Source: Paracidovorax konjaci
GTDB lineage: Bacteria; Pseudomonadota; Gammaproteobacteria; Burkholderiales; Burkholderiaceae_C
Direction of reading: 5' to 3'
Length of the DNA: 64,000 nt
Assembly (NCBI RefSeq): GCF_900112675.1
Contig: NZ_FOMQ01000016.1
Coordinates: forward strand, 45,733 to 109,732
This document shows positions 51,270-64,000 of the stretch, in pieces. Numbering within the stretch: position 1 is the stretch's first letter; the number at the start of each line of letters is the position of its first letter. The notes beneath the pieces are model-generated. The model searched no databases. It saw nothing but the letters and a program-made list of their open reading frames with translations, and was not told the DNA's origin. The position numbers and the translations under genes are program-made.

Positions 51270-51379
51270 CGCAATAGATGGCCGCAGCGCAAAGGCCGGC
51301 ATGCAGGCGCCGTCCCCGGACTCCGGAAAGGCGCGAAAAAGAAAAGGAAAAGACGGGCGTGCCTTGTCCGAGCGGGCTG

Positions 51380-51422
51380 AAAAAACGCTCCCGGCCTGCC
51401 GAAGAGACAGAGCGGGAGCGTT
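51380..51422 (-). terminator. Terminator of the rpoBC operon
   Basis: On the minus strand, AACGCTCCCG (51422-51413) pairs with CGGGAGCGTT (51393-51384) and is followed by a T-run (TTTTTC). It lies 36 nt after the rpoC stop. Confidence 0.9.
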
Positions 51423-51457
51423 GCAGCAGGCCGGAAGGCTCGCAAGCCGGGCCGGGA

Positions 51458-55693
<4,236 letters not shown>

Positions 55694-55712
55694 AAACCCT
55701 ATCTCCTAGTAC

Positions 55713-59837
<4,125 letters not shown>

Positions 59838-60127
59838 GAGATCTCCGGGCAAAGACATGAGTCCTGGGTCTTCGACGAGTGCCCCACAAGGGGCGGGCCT
59901 TGCGGGCTTGGCGGTTGGCCACTACCAACCATGGCGGACGGCGATGCGTTGCACATCGCCCGGACCAAGGCATCTTCTGTTGTCGGGTTGTCAGAAGACA
60001 CTAGAAAAGGTTTTGGCAGCCGCTTCGGCCAATCCCTTTCTGGTGTGCTCTCAAACATGCGCTTCCCAGAAGCGCGGAAAGGCTGGAAGCCCTTTCAAGA
60101 GCCTCCAGCCTTGCCAAAGCAACCGAA
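59838..60127 (-). promoter_or_regulatory. rplL-rpoB intergenic region with two hairpins
   Basis: The 290 nt between rplL and rpoB hold no gene. Two hairpins are seen: AAGGCTGGA (60079-60087) with TCCAGCCTT (60104-60112), 15 nt after the rplL stop, and GCGCTTC (60059-60065) with GAAGCGC (60069-60075). In enterobacteria this spacer contains an attenuator that lowers rpoBC transcription relative to rplJL; the first hairpin is a fair candidate for the same role here. Confidence 0.55.
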
Positions 60128-60508
<381 letters not shown>

Positions 60509-60556
60509 AATTTTTCCTAACAATTGGTTTTAAGAGAGGGCGAGTGCGATTCAGCT

Positions 60557-61063
60557 TCAAGCTGCCGCAGGTTCGCCTTCGCTTTTCTTGGCCGCCAAGG
60601 CACCCAGCACCACTGCGGTACGGGAGATCGGCGACATCAGCAAGCCACACAGCTGAGCCAGCAACACTTCCTTGGAAGGGATGTTGGCCAATTGCTTCAC
60701 GCCGTTCACGTCCAGGGCTTTGCCACCGAAAGCGCCGCCGCGAATCACCAACTTGTCATTGGTTTTCGCGAAATCGGCCACTACCTTGGCAGCCGACACA
60801 GCATCTTCAGAGAAGCCATAGATCAGAGGACCGGTCATCTGGTCAGCCACCACGTCGAACTGGCTACCAGCCACAGCACGACGGGCCAAGGTGTTCTTCA
60901 GAACACTCAGGGTCACGCCTTTGCTGCGAGCATCAACGCGCAGTTTGGTCATGTCGGCCACCGTGATGCCACGGTATTCCGCGATCACGAGCGTTTGAGC
61001 TTTAGCGGCGAGGCTGGTCACTTCATTGATGACCGCTTCTTTCTCACTGCGATTAAGACTCAA
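60557..61063 (-). CDS. rplJ: Ribosomal protein uL10
   Basis: This 168-residue protein of the stalk base has the conserved sequence [36 protein letters not shown] and ends with an Ala/Lys-rich segment that binds L7/L12 dimers. The start codon is TTG (61061-61063) with an AGGAG site 6 nt upstream; no other in-frame start fits. A rare start in such an abundant protein may lower translation relative to L12. Confidence 0.95.
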   Translation of the reverse strand: MSLNRSEKEAVINEVTSLAAKAQTLVIAEYRGITVADMTKLRVDARSKGVTLSVLKNTLARRAVAGSQFDVVADQMTGPLIYGFSEDAVSAAKVVADFAKTNDKLVIRGGAFGGKALDVNGVKQLANIPSKEVLLAQLCGLLMSPISRTAVVLGALAAKKSEGEPAAA

Positions 61064-61293
61064 GGTCTACTCCTTCATTTGCGCACTCAGGAATTCCCTC
61101 GCGCGCGCTCTTGTTGCAGCGACCAACTGTTTCGGAACCAAAATTCCATCTGCAGCGGGATCGCCATCTGCGTTGGCCCCAAGGGATTTAAATGCAGCTA
61201 CTTCCTGCATACCAACGGTCTTGGATGACCTGCCATCACAAAGTGCTGGCAGCCCACCACAATGAGCCGCTTTTCAGCGGCTCAAATTCTGAT
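61064..61293 (-). promoter_or_regulatory. Intergenic leader before rplJ (L10 autoregulation) with hairpin
   Basis: The 230-nt gap between rplA and rplJ holds no gene. Just after the rplA stop is a hairpin, GAGCCGCT (61264-61271) with AGCGGCTC (61276-61283). The leader of rplJ in bacteria commonly binds L10-L12 to repress translation; the length and place match that element, but its fold is not proved here. Confidence 0.5.
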
Positions 61294-61989
61294 TTACGCA
61301 GAGATTGATTGCGTATCGACGCGAACGCCGATGCCCATCGTCGACGAAACCGCAACCTTGCGCAGGTATTGGCCCTTGCTGGTAGCCGGCTTGGCTTTCG
61401 TCAAGGCTTCGATCAATGCCGCAAGGTTGCCCTGAAGCTTTTCGTTGTCGAAGGAACGGCGACCGATGGTACTGTGCACAATCCCAGCCTTGTCGACACG
61501 GAACTGGACTTGACCCGCCTTGGCATTTTTCACAGCGGTGGCAACGTCCGGAGTGACGGTACCGACCTTCGGGTTCGGCATCAGACCGCGAGGCCCGAGG
61601 ATCTGGCCCAAAGTACCGACGACGCGCATCGCATCAGGAGCAGCAATAACCACATCGAAGGGCATGTCACCAGCCTTCACCTGTGCAGCCAGATCGTCCA
61701 TGCCAACCACGTCTGCGCCGGCAGCCTTCGCCTCTTCGGCTTTGGCACCCTGGGCAAACACTGCGACACGGGTGGTCTTACCGGTTCCGTTCGGCAACAC
61801 CACAGCGCCGCGAACCACTTGGTCAGATTTCTTTGCATCGATGCCAAGTTGCACAGCCACATCGATGGACTCATCGAATTTGGCGGTAGCCGCTTCTTTC
61901 ACCAACACCACGGCATCCGCAAAAGCGTACAGCTTCGTGCTGTCAACCTTGCCCTCAAACGCCTTTTGCTTTTTGGTCAGCTTAGCCAT
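61294..61989 (-). CDS. rplA: Ribosomal protein uL1
   Basis: This 231-residue protein binds 23S rRNA at the exit-tRNA stalk and represses its own operon. Segments [51 protein letters not shown] and [22 protein letters not shown] are typical. It starts directly after the rplK stop (no spacer). Confidence 0.98.
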   Translation of the reverse strand: MAKLTKKQKAFEGKVDSTKLYAFADAVVLVKEAATAKFDESIDVAVQLGIDAKKSDQVVRGAVVLPNGTGKTTRVAVFAQGAKAEEAKAAGADVVGMDDLAAQVKAGDMPFDVVIAAPDAMRVVGTLGQILGPRGLMPNPKVGTVTPDVATAVKNAKAGQVQFRVDKAGIVHSTIGRRSFDNEKLQGNLAALIEALTKAKPATSKGQYLRKVAVSSTMGIGVRVDTQSISA

Positions 61990-62421
61990 TTACAGCCCCT
62001 CCACCGTGACGCCCATCGAACGGGCAGAACCAGCCAATGTACGAACAGCAGCATCTACGTTTGCAGCGTTCATATCCTTCAGCTTGGTTTTGGCAATTTC
62101 TTCCAACTGTGCGCGCGTAATCTTGCCAACCTTGGTGCTGAGAGCGTTTGCGGAGCCCTTTTCAAGCTTGATGGCCTTTTTGATCAGGGTCGTTGCCGGC
62201 GGGGTCTTGATAATGAACGTAAAGCTCTTATCAGCAAAAGCCGTGATCACCACAGGCAGCGGCAGTCCAGGCTCGACACCTTGAGTCTGGGCATTGAATG
62301 CCTTGCAGAACTCCATGATGTTGAGGCCACGCTGACCCAGTGCGGGACCGATAGGTGGGGAAGGGTTTGCCTTGCCAGCTGGAACCTGCAGCTTAACAAA
62401 GCCGACGATTTTTTTCGCCAT
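61990..62421 (-). CDS. rplK: Ribosomal protein uL11
   Basis: This 143-residue protein of the GTPase-associated centre has the conserved N-terminus ([37 protein letters not shown]) and a C-terminal RNA-binding domain. Its stop abuts rplA. The upstream gap to nusG is about 100 nt. Confidence 0.98.
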   Translation of the reverse strand: MAKKIVGFVKLQVPAGKANPSPPIGPALGQRGLNIMEFCKAFNAQTQGVEPGLPLPVVITAFADKSFTFIIKTPPATTLIKKAIKLEKGSANALSTKVGKITRAQLEEIAKTKLKDMNAANVDAAVRTLAGSARSMGVTVEGL

Positions 62422-62522
62422 CGCGAATCTCCTTGCGGGTCACAACGCCTATTCTTTCAACAGGCTCCCCGAGGGTTGATAACTCTTTAAGCGCCGAGTT
62501 AAAAAGCGCACTACCAAAATAT

Positions 62523-63113
62523 TCAGGTTTTTTCGACCTGACCAAACTCCAACTCCACTGGAGTGGAACGACCGAAAATCATGACAGAAACTCGAACACG
62601 GCTCTTTTCATAATTGACCTCTTCCACTGAGCCATTGAAGTCTGCAAAAGGACCCTCTTTGACTCGAATCAACTCGCCAACCATGAATTCGATCTTGTGC
62701 CGAGGCTTCTCAGTGCCTTCCTGCATTTGATTAACGATCTTTTGCACCTCGTCCTCGGAAATTGGGGCTGGACGATTCTTTGCACCACCAACAAACCCAG
62801 TCACTTTGCTGGTATGTTTTACCAAGTGCCAGGTATCGTCGTCCATTACCATTTCAACGAATACGTATCCTGGAAACAATCGGCGCTCGGTCGTTTTGCG
62901 CTGACCGTTTTTCATTTCCACGACTTCTTCGGTCGGCACCAAAATACGACCGAACTTCTCTTGCATTCCAGCGCGAGTGATTCTTTCGATGATATTTCGC
63001 TCTACCGCTTTTTCCATACCGGAGTAAGCATGAACAATGTACCAACGAAGATCAGGGTTTACAGAAGTCGCTTCAGCAGCCGGGGAAACATTGATATCGG
63101 GGGTGCTACCCAT
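62523..63113 (-). CDS. nusG: Transcription termination/antitermination factor NusG
   Basis: The 196-residue product has the NGN domain ([23 protein letters not shown]...[32 protein letters not shown]) and a C-terminal KOW domain ([50 protein letters not shown]). NusG binds RNA polymerase and couples it to Rho or the ribosome. The ATG at 63113 with GGAGG 7 nt upstream is the true start; a longer frame is spurious. It lies 1 nt after the secE stop. Confidence 0.97.
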   Translation of the reverse strand: MGSTPDINVSPAAEATSVNPDLRWYIVHAYSGMEKAVERNIIERITRAGMQEKFGRILVPTEEVVEMKNGQRKTTERRLFPGYVFVEMVMDDDTWHLVKHTSKVTGFVGGAKNRPAPISEDEVQKIVNQMQEGTEKPRHKIEFMVGELIRVKEGPFADFNGSVEEVNYEKSRVRVSVMIFGRSTPVELEFGQVEKT

Positions 63114-63114
63114 T

Positions 63115-63501
63115 TTATTTCCTCCAACCCAAAACAAGGTCGTAAAGAACCCACTCAAGGGTTTTATCAGTAAACCAGAGAAAAAGAGACATGACCACAA
63201 CAAATGCAAAGACGTACGCCGTCATTTGCAAAGTCTCTTTTCGCGTCGGCCAAACTACTTTCTTTACTTCTTTCCAAGCATCCTTAGCAAACCCCGCAAA
63301 TCGACGCCCGGGCTCTGAAACGATGAAGACTGCAGCTGCAGCGACGATACCGCAGATCAAAATCGCCCACTGCGCCAACGTCCCTTGCTTGCTCAAAAGA
63401 TAAAAGCCAGCAATGCCCGCAATTAAAAGAACAGCCACCAAAGCCAACTTGACCTTGTCTGCCCCTGTATTGACGGTTTCGATTTGCGGAGACACTGCCA
63501 T
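63115..63501 (-). CDS. secE: Preprotein translocase subunit SecE
   Basis: The 128-residue product has three TM segments ([38 protein letters not shown]; and a third in the conserved C-terminal helix) and the typical amphipathic segment [38 protein letters not shown]. SecE clamps SecY in the translocon. ATG 63501 (MAVSP) is preferred because GGAATGAAA places a ribosome site at about 6 nt; an ATG two codons earlier is possible. Confidence 0.93.
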   Translation of the reverse strand: MAVSPQIETVNTGADKVKLALVAVLLIAGIAGFYLLSKQGTLAQWAILICGIVAAAAVFIVSEPGRRFAGFAKDAWKEVKKVVWPTRKETLQMTAYVFAFVVVMSLFLWFTDKTLEWVLYDLVLGWRK

Positions 63502-63540
63502 TTTCATTCCATTCGCAATTTCATGGCTTATAAGACACTG

Positions 63541-63565
63541 AAGCCCGCCAGATACTGGCGGGCTT
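63541..63565 (-). terminator. Hairpin between tRNA-Trp and secE
   Basis: AAGCCCGCCAG (63541-63551) pairs perfectly with 63555-63565 across an ATA loop. It lies 20 nt downstream of tRNA-Trp on the minus strand. It has no T-run and may be a processing or weak termination signal rather than a full stop. Confidence 0.6.
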
Positions 63566-63584
63566 GATAATCATGCCAATTTTT

Positions 63585-63660
63585 TGGCAGGGGCAGTAGG
63601 AATCGAACCTACAACCTTCGGTTTTGGAGACCGACGCTCTGCCAATTGAGCTATACCCCT
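63585..63660 (-). tRNA. tRNA-Trp (CCA)
   Basis: The 76-nt gene has acceptor AGGGGTA/TGCCCCT, anticodon loop CTCCAAA (anticodon CCA) and an encoded CCA end. The order tuf, tRNA-Trp, secE is normal for Burkholderiales. Confidence 0.97.
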
Positions 63661-63672
63661 AAATACCAAATA

Positions 63673-64000
63673 TTAAGCAATGATCTTTGCCACGACACCG
63701 GCGCCGACCGTGCGGCCACCTTCGCGGATGGCGAAACGCAGGCCTTCTTCCATGGCGATGGGGTTGATCAGCTTGACGGTGATCGACACGTTATCGCCGG
63801 GCATGACCATTTCCTTGTCGGCCGGCAGCTCGATGGCACCGGTCACGTCGGTCGTGCGGAAGTAGAACTGGGGGCGGTAGTTGTTGAAGAACGGCGTGTG
63901 ACGGCCGCCCTCGTCCTTGGACAGGACATACACCTCAGCGGTGAAGTGGGTGTGTGGCTTGATGGAGTTGGGCTTGCACAGCACTTGGCCACGCTCCACG
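63673..64000 (-). CDS. tuf: Elongation factor Tu (C-terminal part, 5' outside window)
   Basis: The last 108 residues of EF-Tu run off the window's end. [48 protein letters not shown] and [37 protein letters not shown] are the conserved domain 3, including the end. The GTP-binding domain lies outside the window. Confidence 0.97.
   Translation of the reverse strand, partial: VERGQVLCKPNSIKPHTHFTAEVYVLSKDEGGRHTPFFNNYRPQFYFRTTDVTGAIELPADKEMVMPGDNVSITVKLINPIAMEEGLRFAIREGGRTVGAGVVAKIIA

Overview
The window is chromosomal DNA from a GC-rich betaproteobacterium. Gene content points to the family Comamonadaceae, most likely an Acidovorax/Paracidovorax-type, plant-associated organism; this is inference from family knowledge. 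The evidence is two orphan Bug/TctC binding proteins, PhaM and an AlaLys-rich HU protein, a tandem glycine riboswitch before a D-amino-acid dehydrogenase, AcdR/AcdS (ACC deaminase), a kinase-like candidate effector, and the secE-nusG-rplKAJL-rpoBC block behind tuf and tRNA-Trp. No rRNA, CRISPR array, insertion sequence or replication origin was seen.

Layout. 1-1.7 kb: the 3' part of a kinase-like protein, possibly a secreted effector, and a small partner gene. 1.7-10 kb: an AEC transporter, then a translationally coupled rep / lipoprotein / pldA operon, a universal stress protein, tgt and a glutathione transferase. 10-16.2 kb: a short-chain dehydrogenase and several membrane or secreted proteins of unknown role. 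16.3-19 kb: divergent acdR and acdS with a downstream Bug protein. 19.2-23.5 kb: a HExxH protein, an LplT-PlsC fusion, a CREST-type membrane protein and an HTH regulator.

23.5-29 kb is the most unusual part. A divergent winged-helix regulator faces four paralogous small proteins that resemble RebB ('killing trait', R-body) proteins. These are followed by three further small proteins, a membrane protein and a nitrilase-fold protein with an intact E-K-C triad, all on the + strand with short gaps. A 17-bp perfect inverted repeat sits in the divergent control region. It is a candidate R-body-like or new paralogue system. Next to it (29.0-30.1 kb) is a stand-alone S24 repressor / Cro-like pair whose control region carries three exact copies of a 12-bp site.

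30.1-45.3 kb: metabolic and accessory genes. They include a Bug protein, a flavin monooxygenase and AhpD-like operon, riboswitch-dadA, FIST, phaM, an HU-like protein, a phosphatase, a MazG-type pyrophosphohydrolase, a PQQ-type sugar dehydrogenase and a lipoprotein that fuses a Cu,Zn-SOD domain to a beta-propeller. 45.3-51.3 kb: tRNA-Phe, an NtrY-type kinase with a response regulator lacking an AAA+ domain, a DUF4390 protein, rsmB and a LemA-like protein. 51.4-64 kb: rpoC, rpoB, rplL, rplJ, rplA, rplK, nusG, secE, tRNA-Trp and the end of tuf, all on the minus strand.

A short dispersed repeat (hairpin plus a conserved tail) occurs five times, once inside the rsmB coding sequence. Many genes start behind a -10-like hexamer only 6-9 nt from the start codon, which suggests leaderless transcripts.
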